Source: Janthinobacterium sp. (GTDB lineage Bacteria > Pseudomonadota > Gammaproteobacteria > Burkholderiales > Chitinibacteraceae). From it: a stretch of 64,000 bases of DNA. Under the pieces are notes generated by a model. The model was not told where the DNA came from. It did not search any database and saw only the letters and a list, made by a program, of their open reading frames with translations. The position numbers and the translations under genes were made by a program. Of the stretch, positions 44,663 to 52,803 are shown piece by piece. Position 1 is the stretch's first letter; each line of letters opens with the position of its first letter. The stretch spans positions 17,114 to 81,113 of the forward strand of contig JANYCY010000019.1 in NCBI GenBank assembly GCA_025360045.1, given 5' to 3'.

Positions 44663-45529
44663 TTATAGCCAGTAAACAAATACAAATAAAATCAACCACA
44701 CTACATCCACAAAGTGCCAGTACCAAGCGGCGGCTTCGAAGCCGAAGTGGTGTTCGGGGCTGAAGTGGCCTTTCATGGTGCGTACTAACATGGTGGTCAG
44801 CATGATGGTGCCAACCAGTACGTGCATGCCGTGAAAGCCGGTCAGCATATAAAAGGTTGCACCATAAGCGCCGGAGCTCATTTTTAGGCCTAGTTCGGTC
44901 CAGCCGTGGTGGTATTCGATGGCTTGTAGCGTTAGAAATAAGCTGCCGAGGATGACGGTAAACAGCAGGCCGAACTTGAGCTGGCCACGTTTGTTTTCCA
45001 TTAGGCCCCAATGCGCCCAAGTGAGTGTTGCACCAGAGGTGAGCAGCAGGGCGGTGTTGATGGCTGGCAGGCCAATCGCGGCCATGGGGGTGTAAGGCGC
45101 AGCTTTGGGGCCGGTTAGGGCAGGCCAGCTTTCGTGAAATCCTGACCAAAGCAGGCTGTTGGTATCAGAAAAAAAGCCCAGCTCAGGAACAGAAATGGTG
45201 CGGGTGTAAAAGAGCGCACCAAAAAAGGCCGCGAAAAACATCACTTCTGAGAAAATAAACCAGCTCATTCCCCAGCGAAAAGAGTAATCGACTTGCTGGC
45301 CATAGCTGCCGCTTTGCGATTCTTTAACTACATCGCCAAACCAGCCAAAAATCATCCAGATTAAAATGGCGAATCCCAGCAACAAAATCCAGCTACCAGC
45401 TGCAAAGCTATTCATGGCAAAAGCAGCGCCCAGCCCCATACAGAATAAGGCGATAGAGCCGACGATGGGCCAGCGCGATGGTGCTGGGACAAAGTAGTGT
45501 GCGTCGTGAATTCCGTTTTCTACATTCAT
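44663..45529 (-). CDS. ctaE: Cytochrome c oxidase subunit III
   Basis: 288 residues; GGAG upstream of the ATG. Seven membrane helices: YFVPAPSRWPIVGSIALFCMGLGAAFAMN, SYRWGMSWFIFSEVMFFAAFFGALFY-like core (RWGMSWFIFSEVMFF, with the conserved Glu), GATLTWAHWGLMEN, and the C-terminal GFEAAAWYWHFVDVVWLILFVFVYWL signature. It stabilises the proton-pumping core of the aa3 oxidase. Repeat C separates it from the DUF2970 gene upstream. Confidence 0.95.
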   Translation of the reverse strand: MNVENGIHDAHYFVPAPSRWPIVGSIALFCMGLGAAFAMNSFAAGSWILLLGFAILIWMIFGWFGDVVKESQSGSYGQQVDYSFRWGMSWFIFSEVMFFAAFFGALFYTRTISVPELGFFSDTNSLLWSGFHESWPALTGPKAAPYTPMAAIGLPAINTALLLTSGATLTWAHWGLMENKRGQLKFGLLFTVILGSLFLTLQAIEYHHGWTELGLKMSSGAYGATFYMLTGFHGMHVLVGTIMLTTMLVRTMKGHFSPEHHFGFEAAAWYWHFVDVVWLILFVFVYWL

Positions 45530-45546
45530 TTCATTACTCCAGTCAT

Positions 45547-45690
45547 GTAGGGTGGCTTAATTGAATTTGACGCCCCCGAAATACCGATTTTGTAGGGTGG
45601 GTTAGCCCTGCGGCTTTTTGCGGGGCGTAACCCACCATTGCGCCAGTGCAATGGTGGGTTACGGCAAAAAAACAGCCTAACCCACCCTAT
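45547..45690. repeat. C-related repeat forming nested double hairpin
   Basis: Inner stem GTAACCCACCATTGC (45627-45641) with GCAATGGTGGGTTAC (45648-45662), 15 bp perfect. Outer arms TAGGGTGGGTTAG (about 45593) and CTAACCCACCCTA (about 45677-45689) enclose it. It lies inside the cta operon between ctaE and the DUF2970 gene. Confidence 0.75.
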
Positions 45691-45700
45691 GTATTAGCAA

Positions 45701-45874
45701 TTACGTGTTAGCAATCAATACTCGCACCAATAGAAATACACCTAGCGCCAAGCACAGCGCCAAAAACAGCCCCGCTGCAATAATTTGCTGTGGCTTTAGC
45801 TTTGCGCTCTCGGCATTTTTGCGGCTGCGTACGCCAAAAAAGGCAGCGAGTACCGTTTTAAGCGCTGCAATCAT
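45701..45874 (-). CDS. Small membrane protein, DUF2970-like
   Basis: 57 residues: MIAALKTVLAAFFGVRSRKNAESAKLKPQQ then the helix IIAAGLFLALCLALGVFLLVRVLI. One C-terminal membrane segment and a basic N-terminus (FFGVRS), as in DUF2970 proteins that sit between ctaG and ctaE in betaproteobacteria. Its ATG overlaps the ctaG stop (ATGA), supporting translation. Probably an oxidase assembly or stability factor; function unproven. Confidence 0.85.
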   Translation of the reverse strand: MIAALKTVLAAFFGVRSRKNAESAKLKPQQIIAAGLFLALCLALGVFLLVRVLIANT

Positions 45875-46383
45875 GATTTCAACTCTGGGTGTAGCGTGTA
45901 AGAGAGCGTGGCTGCGCCCAGCTCTGCGGGTAATTCATTGGCGACTAATAACACCACGGTGACATCTCGTTGTTCATTGGGCGCTAAAGTCAGCGCATCA
46001 AAGCAAAAGCATTCCAGTTTTTGTAGCAAACCTGCCGATCTGGCAGGGGCAAAGCTAGGAATTGCGCGCACTTTGAGCGGCTGATTTGATAAATTGCTTA
46101 AACGAAATCTTGCCTTGATTAAGCCACCCGGCTTAGCTGCCATCACCGGATCAAGCGCCGTGAGCGTGGCGGGCAAGTTGTCCGCCACATTGGTGTCAAA
46201 CTCCACACGGATCACTGCGGCGTTTACATCGGCAAAATCGCTATTCGCCCGATCTATCCCCATCACCTTACAAATCGCACCATAAAACGGCACCATGACA
46301 TAGCCAAAGCTAAACATCAGGCAGGCAATCACCAGCATCCGTATAGCGAGTTTGCGATTGGCTTGCTGGATGGTGGTTTGCAT
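45871..46383 (-). CDS. ctaG: Cytochrome c oxidase assembly protein CtaG (Cox11)
   Basis: 170 residues. One N-terminal helix (LAIRMLVIACLMFSFGYVMVPFYGAIC) then an immunoglobulin-like copper domain with VRVEFDTNV-type strand, KARFRLSNLSNQPLKVRAIPSFAPARSA and the copper-binding KLECFCFDALTLAPNEQRD (CFCF). It delivers Cu to the CuB site of subunit I. It is overlapped by the DUF2970 gene. Confidence 0.93.
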   Translation of the reverse strand: MQTTIQQANRKLAIRMLVIACLMFSFGYVMVPFYGAICKVMGIDRANSDFADVNAAVIRVEFDTNVADNLPATLTALDPVMAAKPGGLIKARFRLSNLSNQPLKVRAIPSFAPARSAGLLQKLECFCFDALTLAPNEQRDVTVVLLVANELPAELGAATLSYTLHPELKS

Positions 46384-46420
46384 TGGTTACCTTGGGAGCG
46401 CTGGAAAATCTGTACGAGCC

Positions 46421-46541
46421 TTAAACCTTAAACCACAGAAAGCACAGAGTTTTACTGAGAAAACATAGCGTAGATTTCATGTTTTCTCTGTGGCCTCTGT
46501 GTCCTCTGTGTCCTCATTTTTCTCTGTGGTTCAAGATTTAG
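46421..46541. repeat. Repeat family D, copy 5 (inverted pair)
   Basis: AAACCACAGAAAGCACAGAG...ACTGAGAAAACAT faces ATGTTTTCTCTGTGGCC...TTTTTCTCTGTGGTTCAAG, giving a long imperfect hairpin upstream of ctaG in the operon. Confidence 0.7.
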
Positions 46542-46587
46542 CTCCGTTTCAAAGTCAGCAAGGGCTTCTTGCGGACGCTTTACAAAG

Positions 46588-46683
46588 TTACACGTCCATC
46601 AACCAACGTCGAATAATAATTCCCACAAAAAAGGCCGCAGCAATGCTGGCTGTGATCAGGGCGGTGCGTAGATTTTTACTCAT
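46588..46683 (-). CDS. 31-aa cytochrome oxidase small assembly protein
   Basis: A very short gene: MSKNLRTALITASIAAAFF then VGIIIRRWLMDV. One membrane helix followed by IIRRW. A consensus Shine-Dalgarno GGAGG stands 6 nt before the ATG, and the gene overlaps the end of ctaD by 8 bp, strong signs of real translation. A protein of this size and place (between ctaD and ctaG) is widespread in betaproteobacteria. Confidence 0.85.
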   Translation of the reverse strand: MSKNLRTALITASIAAAFFVGIIIRRWLMDV

Positions 46684-48325
46684 GCTGATCCTCCAGCAGG
46701 CCCTGGGCTTTCAGGCCTTTTTCGACTATTGCCAAGGACGGCGGCGTTTCCCATGTGTGATGTGGTGCTGGCGAGGGGACTTCCCATTCCAGCGTATTTG
46801 CGCCTTCCCAAGGCTTGGCTGGGGCCTTGCCGACACCGCCACGAATGGTGTGAATCACATTAAATAGGAAGAATATTTGCCCAAGTCCAAAGCAGAATGC
46901 ACCCACCGAGGCCATGGCGTTGAAGTCGGTAAATTGCATATTGTAATCAGGGATACGGCGCGGCATTCCGGCAAGGCCCAGAAAGTGCATTGGGAAAAAA
47001 GTGACGTTGAACCAGATCATCGACCACCAGAAATGAAACTGGCCTCGGCCCTCGTGATACATATTGCCGGTCCATTTAGGCAGCCAGTAATAGGTAGCAC
47101 CAAATAGGCTAAATAACGCGCCCGCCACCAGCACATAGTGGAAATGCGCCACCACATAATAGGTGTCTTGCATCTGTGTATCGACCGGAGCAATCGCAAG
47201 GATCAGCCCGGAGAAACCGCCGACGGTAAATAGGCAAACAAAGCCAATGGAAAACAACATTGGCGTTTCAAAAGTCATACTGCCCTGCCACATGGTGGCG
47301 ATCCAGTTAAAGACTTTCACCCCCGTTGGCACGGCAATCAGCATGGTCAGAAACATAAAAAACAGCTGGGTACTGGCCGGCATGCCGACGGCGAACATAT
47401 GGTGCCCCCACACCATAAACGACAGAATGGCGATCGAGCAGGTGGCGTAGACCATTGAAACATAGCCAAACAGCGGCTTACGGGCAAAGGTGGGGATGAT
47501 CTGGCTGACGATACCAAAAGCGGGTAGCGCCATGATGTAAACCTCGGGGTGGCCAAAAAACCAGAAAATATGTTGGAACAACACCGGGTCGCCACCGCCA
47601 ATGGCTTTGAAAAAGTGCGTATCAAAGTGCCGATCGGTGAGCAGCATCGTCACTGCGCCCGCCAGTACCGGTGCCACGGCAATCAATAGATACGCCGTAA
47701 TCAGCATGGTCCAGCCAAACAGCGGCATTTTCAGCATCGTCATTCCCGGTGCGCGCATATTTAGCACGGTGGTGACGATATTGATCGAGCCCATAATGGA
47801 TGACAGCCCTAAGAGGTGGATGGCAAAAATCGCCAAATCCATCCCCATGCCTGCCTGAATCGATAGCGGTGGGTAAAGCGTCCAACCCCCTGCCGCTGCG
47901 CCGCCGGGTACAAAGAATGAAATCAACAGCAGCGCCGCTGCGGGTGGCAATAGCCAGAAGCTCCAGTTATTCATCCGGGCAAACGCCATATCTGGTGCAC
48001 CGATCATCAGCGGCAGCATCCAGTTAGCAAGGCCGGTAAAGGCCGGCATAATCGCGCCAAACACCATAATCACGCCGTGCAAGGTGGTGAGCTGGTTAAA
48101 GAAATCCGGTTGCCAAAATTGCAGGCCTGGCTGGAATAGCTCGGCACGGATGCACAGCGCCATAATGCCGCCGGTAATAAACATACTGAAGGCAAACCAT
48201 AGGTAAAGCGTGCCGATGTCTTTGTGATTGGTGGCGTAAAACCAACGCTGCACAAAGGAAACATGGTGTTCCTCATGGGCGTGATCGTGGGCCGGAGTAT
48301 GGAGCGCGTCGTGTGCAGTAGTCAT
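46676..48325 (-). CDS. ctaD: Cytochrome c oxidase subunit I (aa3 type)
   Basis: ATG at 48325 with AAGGA 8 nt upstream; 549 residues. Twelve membrane helices. HGVIMVFGAIMPAFTGLANWMLPLMIGAPDMAFARMNNWSFW is the subunit I core around a heme a ligand; HIFWFFGHPEVYIMALPAFG (CuB His and cross-linked Tyr, with the K-channel/E286-equivalent region), WGHHMFAVGMP (CuB His pair) and HFHYVLVAG (heme a3/heme a His). The N-terminus is His-rich (HDALHTPAHDHAHEEHH). It carries the O2-reducing centre. Start 10 bp after ctaC. Confidence 0.96.
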   Translation of the reverse strand: MTTAHDALHTPAHDHAHEEHHVSFVQRWFYATNHKDIGTLYLWFAFSMFITGGIMALCIRAELFQPGLQFWQPDFFNQLTTLHGVIMVFGAIMPAFTGLANWMLPLMIGAPDMAFARMNNWSFWLLPPAAALLLISFFVPGGAAAGGWTLYPPLSIQAGMGMDLAIFAIHLLGLSSIMGSINIVTTVLNMRAPGMTMLKMPLFGWTMLITAYLLIAVAPVLAGAVTMLLTDRHFDTHFFKAIGGGDPVLFQHIFWFFGHPEVYIMALPAFGIVSQIIPTFARKPLFGYVSMVYATCSIAILSFMVWGHHMFAVGMPASTQLFFMFLTMLIAVPTGVKVFNWIATMWQGSMTFETPMLFSIGFVCLFTVGGFSGLILAIAPVDTQMQDTYYVVAHFHYVLVAGALFSLFGATYYWLPKWTGNMYHEGRGQFHFWWSMIWFNVTFFPMHFLGLAGMPRRIPDYNMQFTDFNAMASVGAFCFGLGQIFFLFNVIHTIRGGVGKAPAKPWEGANTLEWEVPSPAPHHTWETPPSLAIVEKGLKAQGLLEDQHE

Positions 48326-48335
48326 GGTTTGATCC

Positions 48336-49430
48336 TTACTTTCTGGCGGCTTTAACGTCGGCGGGGAAGAGCGCATCGCCTACGGTATTGCCAAAACTAT
48401 TGCGCTCGTAAGTGATGACTGCCGCAATCTCGGTATCTGATAAAGCATTCCATGTTGGCATGGCATTTTTGCCGTTGAGCACGATGCCTAAATGGCCAGC
48501 AATGGGGCCGGTGGCAATTTTTGATCCGGCCAGTGATGGGTAAGGGCCAGCACCCTTGCCGTCGGCCTTATGACAGGCGACGCAGTTGATTTCGTAAACA
48601 GATCGGCCTCGGGCGATCAGCTCGTCCTTGGTCCATTTTTTATTTGGATCATCTTGTGCAGCTTTGGCCTCGGCTTGTTTTTTGCCAACCCAGTCTTGGA
48701 ATTCTTTCTCGGTGACCACTTTAACCACGATGGGCATAAAGCCGTGGTCCTTGCCACAGAGCTCGGAGCACTGGCCACGGAAGGTGCCGGTGTTTTCGGC
48801 TTTAAACCAAGTGTCGCGAATAAAGCCAGGAATCGCATCTTGTTTTACGCCAAAGGCAGGCATGGCCCATGAGTGGATCACATCATTACTAGTGGTGAGA
48901 ATGCGGATTTTTTTACCAACGGGTACCACCAAAGGCTCATCTACTTCTAAGAGATAGTGCTCACCCTTAGCGCTGCCCTTACCCTGATACTCGTCGATCT
49001 GCTTTCGATCAGTGCTCAAGCGGCTTTTAAAATCCACTCCGTGATCTAGATATTTGTAGCCCCAGAACCATTGATATCCCGTGGCTTTAATGGTGATTTC
49101 TGAGTCGCGAGTGTCTTTTTGCGCAATTACCACCCGCGCTGCAGGCCAAGCCATGCCAATCAGAATCAGCGCAGGAATAATGGTCCAGAGAATTTCAACC
49201 GTGGTGTTTTCGTGGAAAGGTTTGGCCGCATGACCGAGGGATTTGCGGTGTTTTAAGATGGCGTAAAACATCACACCAAACACCAAGAGAAAAATCACCA
49301 AGATAACCCACATCAACAGCGTATGTAGATTTGTGATTTCGTGGGCTATTGCAGATTGAGCTGGCTGGAAGTTCATGCTTCCTGCTTTTGCAATAGCAGG
49401 CAGCATTAAAGCTAATGCAAGTCTGCGCAT
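48336..49430 (-). CDS. ctaC: Cytochrome c oxidase subunit II with fused cytochrome c domain
   Basis: 364 residues; GGAGGTGAG precedes the ATG. Signal peptide MRRLALALMLPAIAKA, two membrane helices (ITNLHTLLMWVILVIFLLVFGVMFYAI; TVEILWTIIPALILIGMAWPAARVV), then the CuA cupredoxin domain (VIHSWAMPAFGVKQDAIPG; QCSELCGKDHGFMP, with the Cys pair, His and Met). A C-terminal cytochrome c domain follows (CVACHKADGKGAGPYPSLAGS, later MPTW with the axial Met). This is the caa3-like fused form, first gene of the oxidase operon. Confidence 0.95.
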   Translation of the reverse strand: MRRLALALMLPAIAKAGSMNFQPAQSAIAHEITNLHTLLMWVILVIFLLVFGVMFYAILKHRKSLGHAAKPFHENTTVEILWTIIPALILIGMAWPAARVVIAQKDTRDSEITIKATGYQWFWGYKYLDHGVDFKSRLSTDRKQIDEYQGKGSAKGEHYLLEVDEPLVVPVGKKIRILTTSNDVIHSWAMPAFGVKQDAIPGFIRDTWFKAENTGTFRGQCSELCGKDHGFMPIVVKVVTEKEFQDWVGKKQAEAKAAQDDPNKKWTKDELIARGRSVYEINCVACHKADGKGAGPYPSLAGSKIATGPIAGHLGIVLNGKNAMPTWNALSDTEIAAVITYERNSFGNTVGDALFPADVKAARK

Positions 49431-49730
49431 TACTCACCTCCCGAGGTGTAGCGCCTTCCTCTTGATGACAGGGAGGGTCGCAAATTTTAATCTTTATCAA
49501 TACAAGCTAGCAGGAGTTTTGATATATGCAAGTTAGACGCGGGATTAAAATTCTTACATGTTCAGTACCGTTCATCTGACGGCCATCGCGTATTTGCGTC
49601 TGTGTACTAGAAATTAGGGTGACCACAGGTTTTTGTGGACACCGGCTTTGCTGCCGGCATCGGGACGGAGCCAAGTTCGAAAATACGAATCTTCTCCGGA
49701 CATTAGTTGTACTTTCTAAGGAGGAAGATC

Positions 49731-50495
49731 ATGAGCATTCATATGGACGTGCTGGATCAGCATTTCACGCTCCCTAAAACACGCGAAGTTGCTGCAAATA
49801 GCCCGATGCTTTGGTTGAAAAAAGGTTGGCAGGATTTATGGACTCACCCAGCCCCAAGCCTGATGTATGGCGTTATTGTTACGCTTGTAGGTGCCTTGGT
49901 TCTTTCCCTTGCAGTAAATCACCCTTATTTATTTACGACTTCAATTACTGGCTTTTTATTGTTAGCACCTTTGGGCGCAGCCGGTATTTATGAGCTGACT
50001 TCTGAAAGAGAAGAGGGTCGGCCAACATCCTTTGCACAATCGATTCGTGATTTATTGTCCAATATGGGGCAACTCGGCTTTTTAGGCTTGGCACTCGCCA
50101 TGGTGGCGATTGCTTGGGAGCGCTTTTCTGCCATTTTGTTTGCCATATTTTATGGTGGGCAAGATGTGAGTTTGGCTGGCTATTTGAGCTCTTTAACAGG
50201 TGAGTTTTTACCTTTCACAATTGTCTGGTCATTGGCTGGTTTCTTACTCGCCTTTTTAGTATTTGGCTTGACGGCAATTTCGATCCCCATGCTGGCTGAT
50301 CGGGAAGTAGACAGCATTACAGCCATGATGTGCAGCCTGCGCGCCACCTCTGAAAATCGCGTCGTGATGGTTCAATGGGCGGCTTTGATTGTGTTGCTGA
50401 CGGCGATCGGTTTTGTAACCGTGATTGGCCTGATCGTGATTTTCCCCTTGCTTGGGCACGCTACTTGGTACGCTTACAAAGACCTGATTGAATAA
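49731..50495 (+). CDS. DUF2189 integral membrane protein
   Basis: ATG at 49731 follows a strong AAGGAGGAAG; 254 residues. Starts LPKTREVAANSPMLWLKKGWQDLWTHPAPSLMYG, then about six helices with the conserved GFLLLAPLGAAGIYELTSEREEGRPTSF loop and a second pseudo-repeat half (LVFGLTAISIPMLADREVDSITAMMCSLRATSEN). DUF2189 genes often neighbour cytochrome oxidase genes in proteobacteria; the molecular function is unknown. Divergent from ctaC across a 300-bp region with CCACAG/TTTTTGTGG and GCCGGC hairpins. A GAGCCTTGCT/AGCAGGGCTC hairpin (50504-50532) follows. Confidence 0.85.
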   Translation: MSIHMDVLDQHFTLPKTREVAANSPMLWLKKGWQDLWTHPAPSLMYGVIVTLVGALVLSLAVNHPYLFTTSITGFLLLAPLGAAGIYELTSEREEGRPTSFAQSIRDLLSNMGQLGFLGLALAMVAIAWERFSAILFAIFYGGQDVSLAGYLSSLTGEFLPFTIVWSLAGFLLAFLVFGLTAISIPMLADREVDSITAMMCSLRATSENRVVMVQWAALIVLLTAIGFVTVIGLIVIFPLLGHATWYAYKDLIE

Positions 50496-50578
50496 ATGTT
50501 TATGAGCCTTGCTTGGGTAATGAGCAGGGCTCAATAGATTTTATTTATGAGTTTATGGTTTTTGGTATTCCTTATGTA

Positions 50579-50607
50579 TTGACACGCTCGATAAGCTCTT
50601 GTATAGT
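50579..50607 (+). promoter_or_regulatory. Near-consensus sigma-70 promoter of the tRNA gene
   Basis: TTGACA (50579-50584), 17 bp and TATAGT (50602-50607). The start point would be near 50614, with a C-rich discriminator (TCGCCCCTCTG) typical of growth-rate-controlled stable RNA genes. Confidence 0.88.
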
Positions 50608-50619
50608 TCGCCCCTCTGT

Positions 50620-50695
50620 CGCGGGGTGGAGCAGTTGGCAGCTCGTCGGGCTCATAACCCGAAGGTCACAGGTTCGAGTCCTGTCCCCGCAACCA
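50620..50695 (+). tRNA. Initiator tRNA-fMet (anticodon CAU)
   Basis: 76 nt with encoded CCA. Acceptor stem CGCGGGG/CCCCGCA with the unpaired C1-A72 that marks bacterial initiators; anticodon stem TCGGG-CTCATAA-CCCGA with three consecutive G-C pairs, also diagnostic; T loop GGTTCGAGTCC. It is a solitary gene with its own promoter and terminator. Confidence 0.97.
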
Positions 50696-50703
50696 AAATT
50701 TTG

Positions 50704-50738
50704 AAAAAGCCGCTATTCAATCGAATAGCGGCTTTTTC
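50704..50738 (+). terminator. Terminator of the initiator tRNA gene
   Basis: AAAAAGCCGCTATTC-AATC-GAATAGCGGCTTTTT, a perfect 15-bp stem with a T run. Confidence 0.95.
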
Positions 50739-50817
50739 GTATGTTTTTTCTGCTTCGATTTAAGATTTTCTTCATTTGTGTCGCTTCTTATAAAGAGTGC
50801 TTACTAGGTAAATGACT

Positions 50818-51072
50818 ATGCGTATCAACTCTAATCGAAGCGAAGCTATTATCACCTCCACCCCTGCAAGCCCTGTGGCAAAGCCCGCTGCGCATAAAAT
50901 GGCAGATGCAACTTCTACTCTTGGCATCGCTAAACAAGCACTGCAAGCGGGGCCAGAGATTGATATGGTTAAGGTGCAGGCCATTCGTGATGCTTTGCAG
51001 CGTGGTGAGATTAATTTTGATGCAGATAAAGTGGCAGGTCTAATGCAAAAATATCATGGCGGGCTTGCTTGA
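50818..51072 (+). CDS. flgM: Anti-sigma-28 factor FlgM
   Basis: ATG at 50818 with AGGTA 8 nt upstream (50812 is too close). 84 residues, disordered N-terminus rich in Ser, Thr, Pro and Ala, then the helical FliA-binding part LGIAKQALQAGPEIDMVKVQAIRDALQRGEINFDADKVAGLMQKYHGGLA. It holds FliA inactive until hook completion, when it is secreted. Overlaps flgN (TTGA). Confidence 0.93.
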   Translation: MRINSNRSEAIITSTPASPVAKPAAHKMADATSTLGIAKQALQAGPEIDMVKVQAIRDALQRGEINFDADKVAGLMQKYHGGLA

Positions 51073-51476
51073 ATACGCTGATCCGGCAATTTGCTACTGA
51101 TTTACAAAGTGATGTAAAAGCTTATCAGGATTTAATTGCCCTGCTCAACGAGCAGTTTTCGGCCTCTGTTCAGCAGCAGACCACGCAATTAAGCCGCGTT
51201 CTTGTAGAGATCAGCGAGCATCTTGCTGCTATCGAAGTGCGACGTACGCGTCGTAGCCAAATGATTAAAACCAGCAGAGTTGCCGATTGTGAAGCTCTAA
51301 TGGCTTTATTTCCCGCCGCTTTGCAACAAGCCTGCTTATCCAAATGGCAGCAACTCGGCGCTTTATTACGCCAAGCCAAGCAATTAAACCAGCGCAACGG
51401 CGAATTTATATTATCCCAGCAAGAAATCATGCAAAGAGTTTTGTTTGGCGAGCAGGATATTTATGATCCAATTTGA
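51069..51476 (+). CDS. flgN: Flagellar export chaperone FlgN
   Basis: 135 residues beginning at TTG inside the flgM stop. All-alpha with long amphipathic helices (LIRQFATDLQSDVKAYQDLIALLNEQFSASVQQQTTQLSRVLVEISEHLAAIEVRRTRRSQMI; CLSKWQQLGALLRQAKQLNQRNGEFILSQQEIMQRVLFG), matching FlgN. It escorts FlgK and FlgL to the export gate. The gene pair flgM-flgN is typical. Confidence 0.88.
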   Translation: MNTLIRQFATDLQSDVKAYQDLIALLNEQFSASVQQQTTQLSRVLVEISEHLAAIEVRRTRRSQMIKTSRVADCEALMALFPAALQQACLSKWQQLGALLRQAKQLNQRNGEFILSQQEIMQRVLFGEQDIYDPI

Positions 51477-52146
51477 TCAAATTGGCTATTTGCCTTCAAC
51501 TCGTTCAGATGCGCCACGCTCACAGGGCGACGGTGCCGCGTTTTCGGCGCTATTTGCACAAACTCGCTCTGAAGTGCGTCGTTTTATTGAAGAAGGCAGC
51601 ACTCAGGCTATGCCTTTGAGTCCAGAAGGTTTTGCCCTTAGAAATACCAGCATAAATGCCTCGTCAACAGGGGCTTTAGATGCCGATAAACACGCATTTA
51701 TTGAGCAAATGCAGCCCTATGCACGTGAAGCATCGGCCAAGCTGGGTGTGGCAAGTGAGATCTTGCTGGCCCATGCGGCTTTGGAATCGGGCTGGGGTAA
51801 ATCACCGCTTACTAAAGCCAATGGGCAGAGTGCGTTTAATTTATTTGGGATTAAAGCAGCAGGTAATTGGCGTGGCGAGCGTGCCGAAGTGCTGACCACC
51901 GAGTTTGAAAATGGCGTATCGATTAAAAAGATGGATCATTTTCGCTCCTATGCCGATTACCGCAGTGCATTTCAGGATTACACGGCTTTTTTTAGTGAGA
52001 GCAAACGCTTTCGCCCGGCGCTGGGCACAGGCAATAGCGCTGAAGCCTTTGCCAGTGCCTTAGTCAAAGGTGGCTATGCCACCGACCCAGCTTATGCAGA
52101 AAAGCTACTTAAAGTAGTGGATACCGTAAGATCGATTAAACCGTAA
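51463..52146 (+). CDS. Free-standing flagellar peptidoglycan hydrolase (FlgJ C-terminal glucosaminidase domain)
   Basis: ATG at 51463 with AGGAT 6 nt upstream, overlapping flgN by 14 bp; 227 residues. Residues ~80-225 are a glucosaminidase domain: MQPYAREASAKLGVASEILLAHAALE108-SGWGKSPLTKANGQSAFNLFGIKAAGNWRG, with the catalytic Glu108, then FRSYADYRSAFQDYTAFF and FASALVKGGYATDPAYAEKLLKVV. This is what usually forms the C-terminal half of betaproteobacterial FlgJ. Here the N-terminal rod domain is a separate gene at 59761, so the muramidase is split off and placed with flgMN. It should open the cell wall for the rod. No Sec signal is seen. Confidence 0.88.
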   Translation: MIQFDQIGYLPSTRSDAPRSQGDGAAFSALFAQTRSEVRRFIEEGSTQAMPLSPEGFALRNTSINASSTGALDADKHAFIEQMQPYAREASAKLGVASEILLAHAALESGWGKSPLTKANGQSAFNLFGIKAAGNWRGERAEVLTTEFENGVSIKKMDHFRSYADYRSAFQDYTAFFSESKRFRPALGTGNSAEAFASALVKGGYATDPAYAEKLLKVVDTVRSIKP

Positions 52147-52151
52147 CTGTT

Positions 52152-52754
52152 TTAAGGTGGTGAGACTTCTTGCTCTGAGCTCACCACGGCACGGATTTTT
52201 TTGCCGCTACGTTTGTTTCTAACCCAAATCACCTCTCCTAATCTGCCGCTTTCTTCCGCCACTACATTGCTGCGGATTTCAACTAGCTCTGCTCGGGCAA
52301 CTAATTCAATTTCCTTCCCTTTTTTAATGAGATATTCGGCTGGTTGAGGGCTGCTGGCTGTTTGATGCGTCGTTTTGCTGGTAAACGCCCGCAAAGGCTC
52401 ACCTTCTTCAAGGCGATACATGGCCCTTGCTAGATAGCGGGTATTCCAAGGTTTACCTGTTGTGCAGCTTACGTCTATTTTTAGTAAGGCAGAGTCTTCG
52501 CCTTGTAAGGCTTTAAGTAGGGGGGGGGATTCGCAATGATTGAGCTGCTTGATGTCGCGAGGAGGAATGAGAGAAACTGTCAGAAAAATCTCACGCTTAA
52601 AATGGTTTTTTGCCGCAATTTTGAAGTAATTTTGTGCGAAATTTCTTACCTTTTCTTCTAATGGCATATTTTCTATGCCTAGAGAATATGCTGAAGTACT
52701 TGAAAACATTAGATAAAGTATGACACTTGAGAATTTGCCCAGTATTTTTCTCAC
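52152..52754 (-). CDS. flgA: Flagellar P-ring assembly chaperone FlgA
   Basis: Start taken as GTG 52754, giving signal peptide MRKILGKFSSVILYLMFSSTSAYS and 200 residues. A TATAAT at 52793-52788 (minus strand) lies just upstream, so the longer frame to 52835 would begin before the promoter. The C-terminal SAF domain reads EYLIKKGKEIELVARAELVEIRSNVVAEESGRLGEVIWVRNKRSGKKIRAVVSSEQEV, the normal FlgA ending. It guides FlgI into the P ring in the periplasm. A run of nine C (52528-52520, minus strand) sits in the coding region at S-P-P-L. Divergent from flgB. Confidence 0.85.
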   Translation of the reverse strand: MRKILGKFSSVILYLMFSSTSAYSLGIENMPLEEKVRNFAQNYFKIAAKNHFKREIFLTVSLIPPRDIKQLNHCESPPLLKALQGEDSALLKIDVSCTTGKPWNTRYLARAMYRLEEGEPLRAFTSKTTHQTASSPQPAEYLIKKGKEIELVARAELVEIRSNVVAEESGRLGEVIWVRNKRSGKKIRAVVSSEQEVSPP

Positions 52755-52787
52755 ATTTATATCGGTATAGTAGAATATTAGCAGGTA

Positions 52788-52803
52788 ATTATACCGTATA
52801 CGG
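52788..52803. promoter_or_regulatory. flgA -10 element and CCGTATACGG palindrome
   Basis: TATAAT on the minus strand (52793-52788) abuts a perfect 10-bp palindrome CCGTATACGG (52794-52803) in the flgA-flgB gap. The -35 is weak, so activation may be needed. Confidence 0.45.

Noticed and set aside
44646..45149. Minus-strand ORF of 167 codons inside ctaE
   Set aside because: It is an alternative frame of a clear oxidase subunit III gene.
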